Both the position numbers and the translations under genes were made by a program. Under the pieces are notes generated by a model, which saw only the letters and a program-made list of their open reading frames with translations, was not told the origin of the DNA and searched no databases. A stretch of 64,000 nucleotides of DNA from Dehalococcoidia bacterium. GTDB taxonomy: Bacteria; Chloroflexota; Dehalococcoidia; SM23-28-2; HRBIN24. Location of the stretch: the NCBI GenBank assembly GCA_032249735.1, contig JAVVHA010000006.1:1-64000 (forward strand), written 5' to 3'. Below, piece after piece: positions 45,529-54,306 of this stretch (position 1 is its first letter; every line of letters begins with the position of its first letter).

Positions 45529-46362
45529 TCAAGCCCTTTCAGAGGCCCTTCTGCCACGGCTCTCGTCCAGGACCTCCCCGTGCCCTTGGGCGGGGGAGAT
45601 GGGAAAGCAGACCCTGCTGCCGTCGGGGAGGTGGGCCACCGTCGCCTCCACCCCGAAGACCGCCTGCAGGAGCTGTGGGCTCAGTACCTCCTCTGGCGGG
45701 CCCACGGCAGCGCACTCTCCCTGGTGGAGGACCACCAGACGATGGCAATGTCGGGATGCCAGCCATAGGTCGTGGATGGCAATGGCGACAGCGGCGCCCT
45801 CTTGGCAGAGACGTCGGAGGAGGTCCAACACCTCCATCTGGTGGCGATAGTCCAGGTGGGAGGTGGGCTCGTCCAGCAGCAGAACCCTGGGGCGCCTGAC
45901 CAGGACGAAGGCGAGCCAGGCCCGTTGGCTCTCGCCGCCGGAGATGGTCGAGAGCCGCTGGTGTGCCAGCCCCTGCAGCGCACACAGTTCCAGGACATCG
46001 TTCACCGCCCTGGACGCTACGTGGGAGGGCAGATGTCCCAAAGGCAGAAGGCCTCTTCTCGCCAGCTCATGCACCGTCAGGTCCTCGTAGGAGGAGCGCA
46101 CCTGAGGCAGATAGCCTATCTCTCGGGCTACCTCACGGGCCGAAAGGGATTGTAGGTTCCTGCCCCTCAGGAGGATGACCCCTCGCTGGGGCCGGACGAT
46201 CCCCGCCAGGGCCCGCAGGAGGGTGGTCTTGCCGGCGCCATTGGGCCCGACGATGCCTATTAGCTCGCCTGGCTGCAGGTCCAGCTCGTCCAGGCGCAGG
46301 ACGACCCGGCCACCCCAGGACACCTCTAGGCCGCGGACTATGAGTATGGGGTTGTCCGCCAT
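45529..46362 (-). CDS. ABC transporter ATPase of an iron-siderophore/cobalamin importer (FecE/BtuD-like)
   Basis: 277 residues from the ATG at 46362; longer readings have no homologous sequence and run into the permease. Walker A GPNGAGKT, signature STISGGESQR and Walker B LLLDEPTSHLD. It overlaps the permease stop by 25 nt. Third gene of the binding protein-permease-ATPase set. Confidence 0.9.
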   Translation of the reverse strand: MADNPILIVRGLEVSWGGRVVLRLDELDLQPGELIGIVGPNGAGKTTLLRALAGIVRPQRGVILLRGRNLQSLSAREVAREIGYLPQVRSSYEDLTVHELARRGLLPLGHLPSHVASRAVNDVLELCALQGLAHQRLSTISGGESQRAWLAFVLVRRPRVLLLDEPTSHLDYRHQMEVLDLLRRLCQEGAAVAIAIHDLWLASRHCHRLVVLHQGECAAVGPPEEVLSPQLLQAVFGVEATVAHLPDGSRVCFPISPAQGHGEVLDESRGRRASERA

Positions 46363-47354
46363 GTGGCCCTCCACGCTACCCAGGCCAGAACGGGCAGGCC
46401 AACGGAAGCCGTCACCGTGCCCAGAGGCATCTCCGCTCCCGGCAGGACGGAACGGGAGAGCACATCGGCTGCCAGGACTAGGATAGCACCCAACAAGGCC
46501 GAACCTGGCACCAGGGAGGCGTAGCTGTGTCGCCACAGACGCCGCGCCCCCTGGGCGCAGGCCAGCCCCAGCAACGGCACGGCTCCCGCCACCCAGGTGG
46601 CTGGCCCCACCAAGAGGGCGGCCGCGGCCACGGCCGCTCCTCTGGTGAGGGCGGGCGAGAACCCCAACGAGCGGGCCACCTCATCGCCCAAGGCCAGGGC
46701 ATCCAGGGGCCGCACCAAGAAGGGCACCGCCGCCAAGGCCGCTGCCAGGTACATGGCCAGGACCGCCGCCTCATCCCATCCCCTGCCGGCGAGGGAGCCG
46801 CCTAGGAAGGCGAGGGATGGGGCAAAGAGGAACCCAGCGGAGGTGAGGATGGCCAACACCAGCACCGCCCATAGGTAACTCAGCCCTACCCCGATAAGGG
46901 CTACCCCCGCGCCGGAGACGATGCCACGCCCGGCCAGGACTGTCGGTGGCGCTGCCCCCAGCAGGGCGCCCACGGTGCCTAAGGCCATAGCCACAGCTGG
47001 GCCTAAGTCCAGGGCGGCCACGGCCATGGCTGCCGAGGCCAATAGCGCCCCCCCTGATACGCCCATGAGATGGGGGTCGGCCAGGGGATTACCGGTGGCC
47101 CCCTGCAACACGGAGGCAGCCGCTGCCAGGGATGCCCCCGTCAGGATGGCCAGCACCGCCCGGGGGAGCCGCAGCTCCACCACCAATTGGCGGGCAAGGG
47201 CGTCGTCGCCCAAAATGCCCGCCCATACCCGCCCAGGCGATAGGGGCATGGCCCCCAAGCAGAGTTCCAGGGCGAAGGCGGTCACCGATAGCGCGGCCAG
47301 GGTCCAATAAAGCCAGATGCGCGTGGCCCCTCTGGCCACCACCCGTGGCCCCAC
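46338..47354 (-). CDS. FecCD-family ABC permease
   Basis: 338 residues with about ten membrane segments. Conserved RLPRAVLAILTGASLAAAASVLQGATGNPLADPHLMGVSGGA near the N-terminus and the C-terminal GLACAQGARRLWR are typical of BtuC/FecCD permeases. Imports a metal chelate, heme or cobalamin together with the binding protein. Confidence 0.92.
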   Translation of the reverse strand: MGPRVVARGATRIWLYWTLAALSVTAFALELCLGAMPLSPGRVWAGILGDDALARQLVVELRLPRAVLAILTGASLAAAASVLQGATGNPLADPHLMGVSGGALLASAAMAVAALDLGPAVAMALGTVGALLGAAPPTVLAGRGIVSGAGVALIGVGLSYLWAVLVLAILTSAGFLFAPSLAFLGGSLAGRGWDEAAVLAMYLAAALAAVPFLVRPLDALALGDEVARSLGFSPALTRGAAVAAAALLVGPATWVAGAVPLLGLACAQGARRLWRHSYASLVPGSALLGAILVLAADVLSRSVLPGAEMPLGTVTASVGLPVLAWVAWRATWRTTPYS

Positions 47355-47356
47355 CC

Positions 47357-48319
47357 TTATGGCACTCCCTCCAAGGCCTGTTTTAGTTGCTTAGCTGCCT
47401 CCACCACCCGGGGCCCAGGCGCTTGCGCGAATATGACAGGGTCGAGCTCTACCACCCGCCCTGAGCGCACCGCCCGTAAGGCCCCGAACCCCGGGAGGCG
47501 AGGGAGGAGCTGGGACAGCCGCGGTGCCGGTGGGGGCGCTGGGGTGATGGTCAGCACCACGTCCGGGTCGAGGTTGCTGGCCGTCTCGGCGCTTATTTGG
47601 GAGAAGCCTGGGAAGGGGCCCGTCTGGGGTAGCTCAGCAGCTACATTCTGGGCTCCCAGGAACTGGACGATGGAGCCCACATACGCATCGTTGCGGGCAG
47701 CATAAACGTTACCCTGGGCATCGGCGATGATGGCCAGCACCCGCGGTCTTTTGGCCGCCAGGCTGCCCCGCAGTGTCTCCAGCTCCCTTTCCAACCTGGC
47801 AGCTGCCTCCTCACCGGCGTCGCGACGACCGATGGCCTGGCCCACCAGCCGCAAGGCGCGGGGGACGTCCTCCACCCGCTCGATACCCACCATCAGCACT
47901 GGCACACCTAGCGTTTCCAGCCTTTGGACCAGGCCACGTTGCAAGACGCTGTCTGCCAGGATGAGGTCGGGGTTGTAGGAGGCGAGGCGCTCCAGGCTGG
48001 GGGAGTAGGACGAGCCGACGCTTGGGAGCTCCAGCGCCTCCGGCGGGTAGGTGACTCCATCCGTCCTGACCACGGACTTGCCGCCCACCATATAAAGCAG
48101 CTCTATGGCGGTGGGGCTGATGGCTGCCACCCGCTCTGGCGCCGGCGGGGGCTGCACACGCCGTCCCATGAAGTCGGTGAGCACTGTCGGCTGGGTGGGG
48201 CGGGACGGCGTTGGCGAGGCGGGGGCCGACTCTCCACGGGCAGCCCAGAGGTGGGCAAAAGCCACCAATACCGCTACCCCCGCCATGAAGGTAGCGCGTC
48301 TAAGGCTCAGGGTCATCAT
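47357..48319 (-). CDS. Periplasmic binding protein (BtuF/FepB-like)
   Basis: 320 residues from the ATG at 48319. An N-terminal signal or anchor segment lies at about 8-26 and no lipobox Cys is seen. The type III binding fold has RVAAISPTAIELLYMVGG, SYSPSLERLASYNPDLILA, and AYVGSIVQFLGAQNVA. It captures a metal complex or cobalamin for the downstream permease. No cobalamin riboswitch was seen upstream. Confidence 0.87.
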   Translation of the reverse strand: MMTLSLRRATFMAGVAVLVAFAHLWAARGESAPASPTPSRPTQPTVLTDFMGRRVQPPPAPERVAAISPTAIELLYMVGGKSVVRTDGVTYPPEALELPSVGSSYSPSLERLASYNPDLILADSVLQRGLVQRLETLGVPVLMVGIERVEDVPRALRLVGQAIGRRDAGEEAAARLERELETLRGSLAAKRPRVLAIIADAQGNVYAARNDAYVGSIVQFLGAQNVAAELPQTGPFPGFSQISAETASNLDPDVVLTITPAPPPAPRLSQLLPRLPGFGALRAVRSGRVVELDPVIFAQAPGPRVVEAAKQLKQALEGVP

Positions 48320-48356
48320 AGCTGCCTCGTTGGGGGGTGTTGTCCCTCTCCCTTTC

Positions 48357-48384
48357 AAGATAGCATGGGGCTCTTCTGGCGCAA
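48357..48384 (-). promoter_or_regulatory. Promoter of the metal/B12 ABC importer
   Basis: TTGCGC (plus 48379-48384), 16 nt, TATCTT (plus 48357-48362) on the minus strand, about 38 nt before the binding-protein ATG. Confidence 0.4.
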
Positions 48385-48482
48385 GGTCACTTGGCTACCC
48401 TTTCCAGGAGAAGGGGGACGCAGGCCCGTTCCCTAGGCCCAGATTGGTCATCATGGGGGTGTAATATGCCCTTAGTGGCGCC

Positions 48483-48512
48483 TTGTCCCATGGCGACGGT
48501 GGGCTGTATAAT
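48483..48512 (+). promoter_or_regulatory. Promoter of the luciferase-like/OsmC operon
   Basis: TTGTCC (48483-48488), 18 nt, TATAAT (48507-48512), 61 nt before the start codon. Confidence 0.5.
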
Positions 48513-48573
48513 GGCTCCTACCCGACCCGATGGTGTCAGGGCAGCGGGCAGTCCGAGGACGAGGGAACATGGT

Positions 48574-49824
48574 ATGAAGTTCGGCCTTTTCTATGAGTTG
48601 CAGCTCCCCAAGCCCTACGATGCCGACCAGTGGCATGATGACCAGGAGCATCGCATCGTCAAGGAGGCGCTGGAGCAGATCGAGCTGGCGGACAGGCTCG
48701 GCTTCGACTACGTCTTCATCGTCGAGCACCACTTCCTTGAAGAGTACTCTCACTCGTCAGCGCCGGAGGTGTTCCTCGCGGCGGCCAGCCAGCGCACTAA
48801 GAACATACGGCTGGGCCACGGCATCGTCCTCATGCCCCCGCCCTATAACCACCCGGCGCGGGTGGCCGAACGCATCGCCATGCTGGACCTGGTATCTGAC
48901 GGCCGGGTGGAGTTCGGCACGGGCGAGTCCTCCTCCGAGATGGAGATGGGGGGCTTTGGGGTGCGGCGCGAGGAGAAGAAGGCCATGTGGGAGGAGGCCA
49001 CCCGTGAGTGCCTGCGCATGATGACGGAGATGCCCTATCCAGGCTACGAGGGCACTTACTTCGCCATGCCCTCCCGCAACGTTATCCCCAAGCCTTTGCA
49101 AAAACCTCACCCGCCGGTGTGGGTAGCCGCTGCCCGCCGCGAGACCACCATGGTGGCAGCGCGACTGGGCGTCGGCTCCCTCGGGTTCAGCTTCGAGACG
49201 GCCGATGAGGCGAGGGAGCGGGTGGAGGAGTATTATCGCCTCATCCGTGAAGAGTGTTTCCCCATTGGCAAGGCCATCAACCCTGCTCTGGCCGTGCTCT
49301 CTGTCCTCTCCTGCTTCGACAGCGAAGAGGAGGCCATCGCCAAGGGGCTGGAGGGGGCCCAGTTCTTCTCCTACTCCCTGGGCTACTACTACAGCCCCTT
49401 CACCGGTGGCGCCCACAAGCCGGGGCGCGTCCACCTGTACCGCCAGTTCAGGGACACGCCGCCTGAGCAGCGGTGGGGCGCCCTGGCCGAATGGTTTCGG
49501 GGGTTCGCTGGCTATCGCGGGGGCTTCGGTGAGGAGCCCCAGGACGAGGTAGGGCGCGCCCTCTGGCGGGCGGCTCAACGGGGCGGCTGCATCGGCACGC
49601 CCGAGTTCATCCGCGAGACGCTCCTGCGCTATGAGGAGGCCCACCTGGACGTGATGCTGTTCGTGGCCCAGTGTGGCGCCCGCAAGCACGAGGACATCAT
49701 GGACTCCCTGTACCGATTTGGCACCAAGGTGCTGCCCGAGTTCAAGGAGCGGCATGAGCAGCACCAGCGGTGGCGACGCCAGCAACTGGCACCCGTTGAC
49801 TATCCCATCGTCTCTTCCATATGA
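48574..49824 (+). CDS. LLM-class (luciferase-like) oxidoreductase
   Basis: 416 residues. It starts MKFGLFYELQLP, then LADRLGFDYVFIVEHHFLEEYS, RVAERIAMLDLVSDGRVEFGTG and RKPLQKPHPPVWVAAAR-like motifs (KPLQKPHPPVWVA). The TIM-barrel family uses reduced FMN or F420. Followed by a 108-aa protein and OsmC in one operon, so it may act in xenobiotic or sulfur oxidation. Substrate unknown. Confidence 0.88.
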   Translation: MKFGLFYELQLPKPYDADQWHDDQEHRIVKEALEQIELADRLGFDYVFIVEHHFLEEYSHSSAPEVFLAAASQRTKNIRLGHGIVLMPPPYNHPARVAERIAMLDLVSDGRVEFGTGESSSEMEMGGFGVRREEKKAMWEEATRECLRMMTEMPYPGYEGTYFAMPSRNVIPKPLQKPHPPVWVAAARRETTMVAARLGVGSLGFSFETADEARERVEEYYRLIREECFPIGKAINPALAVLSVLSCFDSEEEAIAKGLEGAQFFSYSLGYYYSPFTGGAHKPGRVHLYRQFRDTPPEQRWGALAEWFRGFAGYRGGFGEEPQDEVGRALWRAAQRGGCIGTPEFIRETLLRYEEAHLDVMLFVAQCGARKHEDIMDSLYRFGTKVLPEFKERHEQHQRWRRQQLAPVDYPIVSSI

Positions 49825-49831
49825 TGCGGCC

Positions 49832-50158
49832 GTGGCGGGCAAGGTAGACCGCATCCAGGACCCGGAGCTACGCGCATCGCTGCAGGCGGCTCAGGAGTCC
49901 CTGCGCAAGGGGGACTACCGTGATGTGGTGCGGCGCTCAGCCGAGGCCTTCCTGGAGCTAGTGCGCCGCAGGCCAGAGCTGCTGGAGGGGCAGGAGGGCA
50001 TCAGGAGGCTCTTTATGTTTCCCCGCTTGGGGGTAGATCTGGCCGTCTCCCCTGGCAGCCCTCCCACCCTTAAGTGGGAGCGAGAGCGCTTCAGCTTCTC
50101 CGAGGCGGTGACCTACCTGGAGTTCGCCACGGAACAGCTTTTGCAGGCAGGCATGTGA
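49832..50158 (+). CDS. Hypothetical helical protein, 108 residues
   Basis: Starts at a GTG 7 nt after the LLM stop; earlier in-frame starts lie inside the LLM gene. Mostly helical with IQDPELRASLQAAQESLRKGD, VVRRSAEAFLELVRR and, at the end, VTYLEFATEQLLQAGM. I do not recognise a family. It lies between the LLM oxidoreductase and OsmC on one strand and is probably their partner. Confidence 0.65.
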   Translation: MAGKVDRIQDPELRASLQAAQESLRKGDYRDVVRRSAEAFLELVRRRPELLEGQEGIRRLFMFPRLGVDLAVSPGSPPTLKWERERFSFSEAVTYLEFATEQLLQAGM

Positions 50159-50170
50159 AGGGGGGAGCCT

Positions 50171-50611
50171 ATGGGCGAAGAGGAGCTCCTGGTCACGCGG
50201 GTGCAGTCGCGGTCCAGCGGCGTGCCGGGCCGCTCGCTGAATAGCGCCCGTAACCACCATTTCGTCATCGATGAGCCAGCCTATGCAGGGGGGCCAGGGG
50301 AGGAGATCACTCCTGCCGAGGCCTTTCTAGCGGGGATTTCGGGCTGTGGTGTCCTTCTGGTGGAGGCCTTCGCTCGCCACTGGGGGGTGCCCTTGACGCT
50401 GGTGGAGGTGGACATCGAAGGCGTGCGCCACCCAGAGACGCCCCAGGAGTTTCAGCGGGTGGACATGCGCTTCCGCCTTCACGGTGTAAACGAGGATGAG
50501 GCCCGGCGGCTGGTAGAGAGGTATCAGGGGCGTTGCCCGCTCTACCGCGCTTTGGCAGCGGCGACCCAGGTGAACATTGAGATAGAAGCCGTGCCCGCTC
50601 AGAAGCTGTAG
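50171..50611 (+). CDS. OsmC-family protein
   Basis: 146 residues. The OsmC/Ohr redox cysteines are in ISGCGVLLVEAF (about Cys59) and RCPLYRAL (about Cys117). Members reduce organic hydroperoxides or bind ligands. The first gene in the operon is a flavin/F420 oxidoreductase, consistent with oxidant metabolism. Confidence 0.87.
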   Translation: MGEEELLVTRVQSRSSGVPGRSLNSARNHHFVIDEPAYAGGPGEEITPAEAFLAGISGCGVLLVEAFARHWGVPLTLVEVDIEGVRHPETPQEFQRVDMRFRLHGVNEDEARRLVERYQGRCPLYRALAAATQVNIEIEAVPAQKL

Positions 50612-50706
50612 CTCACTCCCCAAGCATCGCCCGACGGCGGGCTTACGTTCTGCCGAGGGAGGCATCCTCTGGCCTGGCCAGGGTAGATGGCGTCGAGGGA
50701 GAGTGG

Positions 50707-51042
50707 TCAGCGCCTCTGCCCCTCGATGGCGTTTATCCAACCCTGCCTGCCGAACACTACTAGCCGGTATTCCGTGCCATCGCTGGTGGAGACAGCGATG
50801 GAGTTGGGGAATACCGGCAGGATGTTGAGGAACTTGGTCCAGCACTTGCGCACGCCTACGACCCTTTCTAGAGGTATCTCCGCCACGTCCCTCTGGACGT
50901 TGAAGGCGTGGGGCTCGAATATCAGGCGGCGGTTGGTGAGATAGAGGCGCCCGCCCACTGCCTCCCAGCCGCGCTGTAGATTAGCGCGCCCATCTTTGAT
51001 AACCGTCTCCCCGGGAAGAAGAGGTGTCCTGGGCTGTCGCAT
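50707..51042 (-). CDS. GRAM-domain protein
   Basis: 111 residues from an ATG with GGAGG. The fold reads LLPGETVIKDGRANLQRG, GRLYLTNRRLIFEPH, and VVGVRKCW with the end YRLVVFGRQGWINAI, typical of bacterial GRAM/PH-like proteins which bind membranes or phosphates. Alone between OsmC and tRNA-Leu. Function unknown. Confidence 0.82.
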   Translation of the reverse strand: MRQPRTPLLPGETVIKDGRANLQRGWEAVGGRLYLTNRRLIFEPHAFNVQRDVAEIPLERVVGVRKCWTKFLNILPVFPNSIAVSTSDGTEYRLVVFGRQGWINAIEGQRR

Positions 51043-51110
51043 GCTGACCTCCTGCGCCTCAGGGATGTTCTCTCCCCTCCACTCCTCTGCCGTAGATAGC
51101 CGCTTCCCAA

Positions 51111-51139
51111 GTATTATTCCAACCCCCAGAGTATTGCAG
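51111..51139 (-). promoter_or_regulatory. Candidate promoter of the GRAM gene
   Basis: CTGCAA (plus 51134-51139), 17 nt, TAATAC (plus 51111-51116) on the minus strand. The -35 is weak. The rest of the 257-bp gap 51043-51299 shows no gene. Confidence 0.35.
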
Positions 51140-51299
51140 GACTTGCTGAGCGTTTCAATCCCCGGCCGGAGGGAGGTGGCCTTTTTTCGGACAGATGGGC
51201 TGTCCAGCCTCATGGCGGCAGCGGTCGCTCTCGGTATCAGCCCCTTCCCCGTCATGTGGAGGGTGGATGAGGGTGGGACCGGCGCTACGCAGGAGGTTT

Positions 51300-51388
51300 T
51301 GGTGCCGGGGGTGGGGCTCGAACCCACACGCCGGGAGACCGGCAGCGGATTTTAAGTCCGCCGCGTCTGCCGATTCCGCCACCCCGGC
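51300..51388 (-). tRNA. tRNA-Leu(UAA)
   Basis: 89 nt on the minus strand including an encoded CCA (plus 51300-51302). Acceptor stem GCCGGGG/CCCCGGC with A73, a long variable arm (TGCCGGTCTCCCGGCGTG region) and T arm GGGTTCGAGCCCC. The anticodon loop CTTAAAA gives anticodon TAA, reading UUA and UUG. Confidence 0.96.
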
Positions 51389-51433
51389 ACTAGGGCCTAG
51401 GCAGGCCCCTTCTCCATGTTAGCATGGTCGGCG

Positions 51434-52336
51434 TCACGGAGGGCGCCTCAGGGCGCGGCGCACCTTGCCGTCTAGAGGCCTGCCCACTAGCTCCTCGGCG
51501 AACCAGGAGACCTCCACCAAGGCGTGCAGGTCCACGCCCGTGCGTATGCCCATGGCCTCGGCCATGGCCACCAGGTCCTCGGTGGCCACGTTGCCTGAGG
51601 CCCCTGGCGCGTAGGGGCATCCCCCCAGGCCACCCACAGAGCCATCGAACTGGGTAGCCCCTGCCTGCATAGCCGCCACCACGTTAGCGAGGGCCACCCC
51701 GCGCGTGTCGTGGAAATGGAGGCGTAGCTCCACCCCTGGCACTTCCTTAAGGAAGCGGGAGACCAGCTCGTAGACCTGACGAGGGTTGGCCACCCCAATG
51801 GTGTCCCCAAGGCTCACGGCGTAGGCCCCCAGGCGGCGCAAGGCCTGGCCCAAAGAGATGACCACGTCGGCGTCCACCTTGCCCTCATAAGGGCAGCCGA
51901 AGGCTGTGGATATGTAGCCGGCCCAGGGAAGGCCTGCATCCTTGGCCAAGGCAGCTATCTGGGCGATCTGGGCCAGGGTCTCCTCGATAGTGGCATTGAG
52001 GTTGGCCCGGTTGTGGGACTGGGATGCCGACACCACAGTGGCCAGCTCGTCCACGCCGGCGGCCACGGCCCTCTGGGCGCCCTTTAGGTTGGGGACCAGG
52101 CCAATATACGTCACCCCAGGGTGGCGGCGCAGGGAGGCCATGACCTCCTCGGCGTTGGCCATCTGGGGCACCGCCCTGGGGTGGACGAAGGAGACTGCCT
52201 CTATGCGCCTGAGACCTGTCTGGGCGAGCCTCTCGATGAGGGCCACCTTCCCCTCCACAGGTATGGGGCGGGCCTCGTTCTGAAGGCCATCGCGAGGCCC
52301 CACCTCGGTGATGACGATGCTCTCAGGCCACTTCAC
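51434..52336 (-). CDS. mvaB: Hydroxymethylglutaryl-CoA lyase
   Basis: 300 residues. EVGPRDGLQNE at 11-21, SFVHPRAVPQMAN and the C-terminal GLGGCPYAPGASGNVATEDLV (with catalytic Cys GGCPYA) identify the enzyme. It splits HMG-CoA into acetyl-CoA and acetoacetate, the last step of leucine degradation (LiuE). Overlaps the biotin carboxylase gene by 4 nt. Confidence 0.95.
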   Translation of the reverse strand: MKWPESIVITEVGPRDGLQNEARPIPVEGKVALIERLAQTGLRRIEAVSFVHPRAVPQMANAEEVMASLRRHPGVTYIGLVPNLKGAQRAVAAGVDELATVVSASQSHNRANLNATIEETLAQIAQIAALAKDAGLPWAGYISTAFGCPYEGKVDADVVISLGQALRRLGAYAVSLGDTIGVANPRQVYELVSRFLKEVPGVELRLHFHDTRGVALANVVAAMQAGATQFDGSVGGLGGCPYAPGASGNVATEDLVAMAEAMGIRTGVDLHALVEVSWFAEELVGRPLDGKVRRALRRPP

Positions 52337-54306
52337 GGCTCCTCACCCCCTAATGGGGCCAGCTCTACCAGCACCTGGCCTTCCTCCACCTGCTGGCCCT
52401 CACGACAGCGGACTCGCCACACCCGCCCCGAGACGGGGGCCTCCACGTTATGCTCCATCTTCATGGCCTCTATTATCACAAGCACCTGGTGGGCTTGCAC
52501 CACGTCCCCCTCGCGGGCCATGACGCGGATGACGGTGCCGTTGAGGGGGGCGCGTAGGTCGTGGCCGAGGCGGTGCTTAAGCCCTGCTGTGGCTGCCCGG
52601 CGCGCGGGGTCGGGCCAGCGGAAGAGGAACGAGCGGTCGCCTATGGTCACCCAGAGACCCCGGCCCAGGGCCTCCACCTGGGCGGTGTAGGTGCTCCCCT
52701 CCCCCTCCACCACCACCTGGCCCGGCCGAGGAGATGAGAGGCGGGCCCGCAGCTTGTGTTCGCCCAGGGCTAGCGTCCACCACCCTTCCCATTCCCGCTG
52801 GGCTTCCAAGGTGAGCTCCTCTCCTGCGTGCTCCATGACAAGGTGCATCCGTCCCCCCACTCGCCAGGGGCCTAAGGCCAGCCAGGGGTCGTGAAAGCCC
52901 AGGGCGCCAGTGGCCAAGGCCGCCAAGAGGGCCAGCAAGGCCTCTGCAGGGGGCGCCAGAAAGGTTGCCATATCCAGCCCCTCCACCATGTCTACCGTCA
53001 CCGACCCCGTCTGGACGGCAGGGTGGCGGAGGACGGCCTGAAGGAAGGCCAGATTGCTCTGGACTCCATCGAGTCGGTAATGGGATAGGGCCCAGGCCAT
53101 GCGTATCAGAGCCTGCTGGCGATCGCTCCCCCAGGCCAACACCTTGGCCAACAAGGGGTCGTAATATGGGGACACCTCCACCCCCTCATAGATCCCCACA
53201 TCGTGGCGGATGTTCTCCCCTTGCGGGGGCCGGAAGACGTGGATACGTCCGCTACGGGGCAAGAAGCCCCGCAGGGGGTCCTCGGCGTAGATGCGGCATT
53301 CGATGGCGTGCCCCCGTATCCGCAAATCCTCCTGGTGAAGAGGTAATGGCTCGCCGGTGGCGATGGCTAGCTGCATGGCCACCAGGTCCAGCCCGGTCAC
53401 CATCTCGGTGACGCCGTGCTCCACCTGCAGGCGCGTGTTCATCTCCAGGAAGTAGAAGCGGCCCTGGCTGTCCACCAGGAACTCCACCGTCCCCAGGTTG
53501 CGGTACCCTATGGCCCTGGCGATAGCCGTGGCCGCCTCCCCGAGGCGATGGCGTAGCCCTTCGTCCACCGAGGGGGAGGGGGCTTCCTCCATGACCTTCT
53601 GGTGGCGGCGCTGCAGGGAACAGTCCCTCTCCCCCAGGTGGATGACGTGGCCATGGGCATCGGCAGCTATCTGCACCTCGATGTGGCGGGCGCCGGCGAT
53701 GGCCCGTTCCAGGAGGAGGCGGCCGTCGCCGAAGGCCCCCTGGGCCTCACGACGGGCGCTTTCGAGGGCCTGGGGTAGCTCTTCGAGGCGGCCTACTAAC
53801 CGCATGCCCCGGCCTCCGCCCCCAGCGGCGGCCTTCACCATGATGGGGAAGCCCAGCTCCTGGGCCGCCCGCAATAGGTCCTCGTCGCGTTGCAGGTGGT
53901 CGTCGTAGCCGGGTATGACGGGTATGCCCAGGGAGGATACAAGGCGACGGGCGGCGGCCTTGTCGGCCATGGCCCGCATGGCCTGGGGCGGAGGCCCAAC
54001 GAAGACGATGCCGGCCTCCTGGCAGGCCTGGGCTAGCTCTGGGTTCTCGGCCAGAAGGCCATAGCCGGGGTGCAAGGCCTCTGCCCCTGTGCGCCGGGCG
54101 GCCTCCAGGATGGCCCGGATGTTGAGGTAGCTCTCCTGGGCAGGTGGCGGGCCGATGAGCACTGCCTCATCGGCCTCCATGGTGTGCAAGGCCTGCCTAT
54201 CGGCCTCCGAATAGACGGCTACCGTGCGGATCCCCAGGGCCCGGCAGGTGCGGATGATGCGGACAGCTATCTCGCCGCGGTTGGCGATGAGGACCTTCCT
54301 AAACAT
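52333..54306 (-). CDS. liuD: Acyl-CoA carboxylase biotin-containing subunit (methylcrotonyl-CoA carboxylase alpha)
   Basis: 657 residues. Biotin carboxylase (about 1-445) with MFRKVLIANRGEIAVRII and KAAAGGGGRGMR, a BT-like linker (450-590) and a biotinyl domain with K616 in AMKMEHN. It carboxylates biotin with ATP. Context (liuB, liuC, HMG-CoA lyase) assigns it to 3-methylcrotonyl-CoA; acetyl- or propionyl-CoA is less likely. Confidence 0.92.
   Translation of the reverse strand: MFRKVLIANRGEIAVRIIRTCRALGIRTVAVYSEADRQALHTMEADEAVLIGPPPAQESYLNIRAILEAARRTGAEALHPGYGLLAENPELAQACQEAGIVFVGPPPQAMRAMADKAAARRLVSSLGIPVIPGYDDHLQRDEDLLRAAQELGFPIMVKAAAGGGGRGMRLVGRLEELPQALESARREAQGAFGDGRLLLERAIAGARHIEVQIAADAHGHVIHLGERDCSLQRRHQKVMEEAPSPSVDEGLRHRLGEAATAIARAIGYRNLGTVEFLVDSQGRFYFLEMNTRLQVEHGVTEMVTGLDLVAMQLAIATGEPLPLHQEDLRIRGHAIECRIYAEDPLRGFLPRSGRIHVFRPPQGENIRHDVGIYEGVEVSPYYDPLLAKVLAWGSDRQQALIRMAWALSHYRLDGVQSNLAFLQAVLRHPAVQTGSVTVDMVEGLDMATFLAPPAEALLALLAALATGALGFHDPWLALGPWRVGGRMHLVMEHAGEELTLEAQREWEGWWTLALGEHKLRARLSSPRPGQVVVEGEGSTYTAQVEALGRGLWVTIGDRSFLFRWPDPARRAATAGLKHRLGHDLRAPLNGTVIRVMAREGDVVQAHQVLVIIEAMKMEHNVEAPVSGRVWRVRCREGQQVEEGQVLVELAPLGGEEP

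Noticed and set aside
48320-48573. Cobalamin riboswitch before the BtuF-like gene
   Set aside because: I looked for the B12 box and the GCCACTG-type core and found neither. Only a promoter is visible, and the substrate stays open.
50629-50642. Hairpin GCCCG-ACGG-CGGGC between OsmC and the GRAM gene
   Set aside because: Only a 5-bp stem with a poor T tract. It might still end transcription weakly.
51152-51165. GTTTCAATCCCCGG, which resembles the end of CRISPR repeats
   Set aside because: Only one copy is visible in the 257-bp gap and there are no spacers or cas genes.
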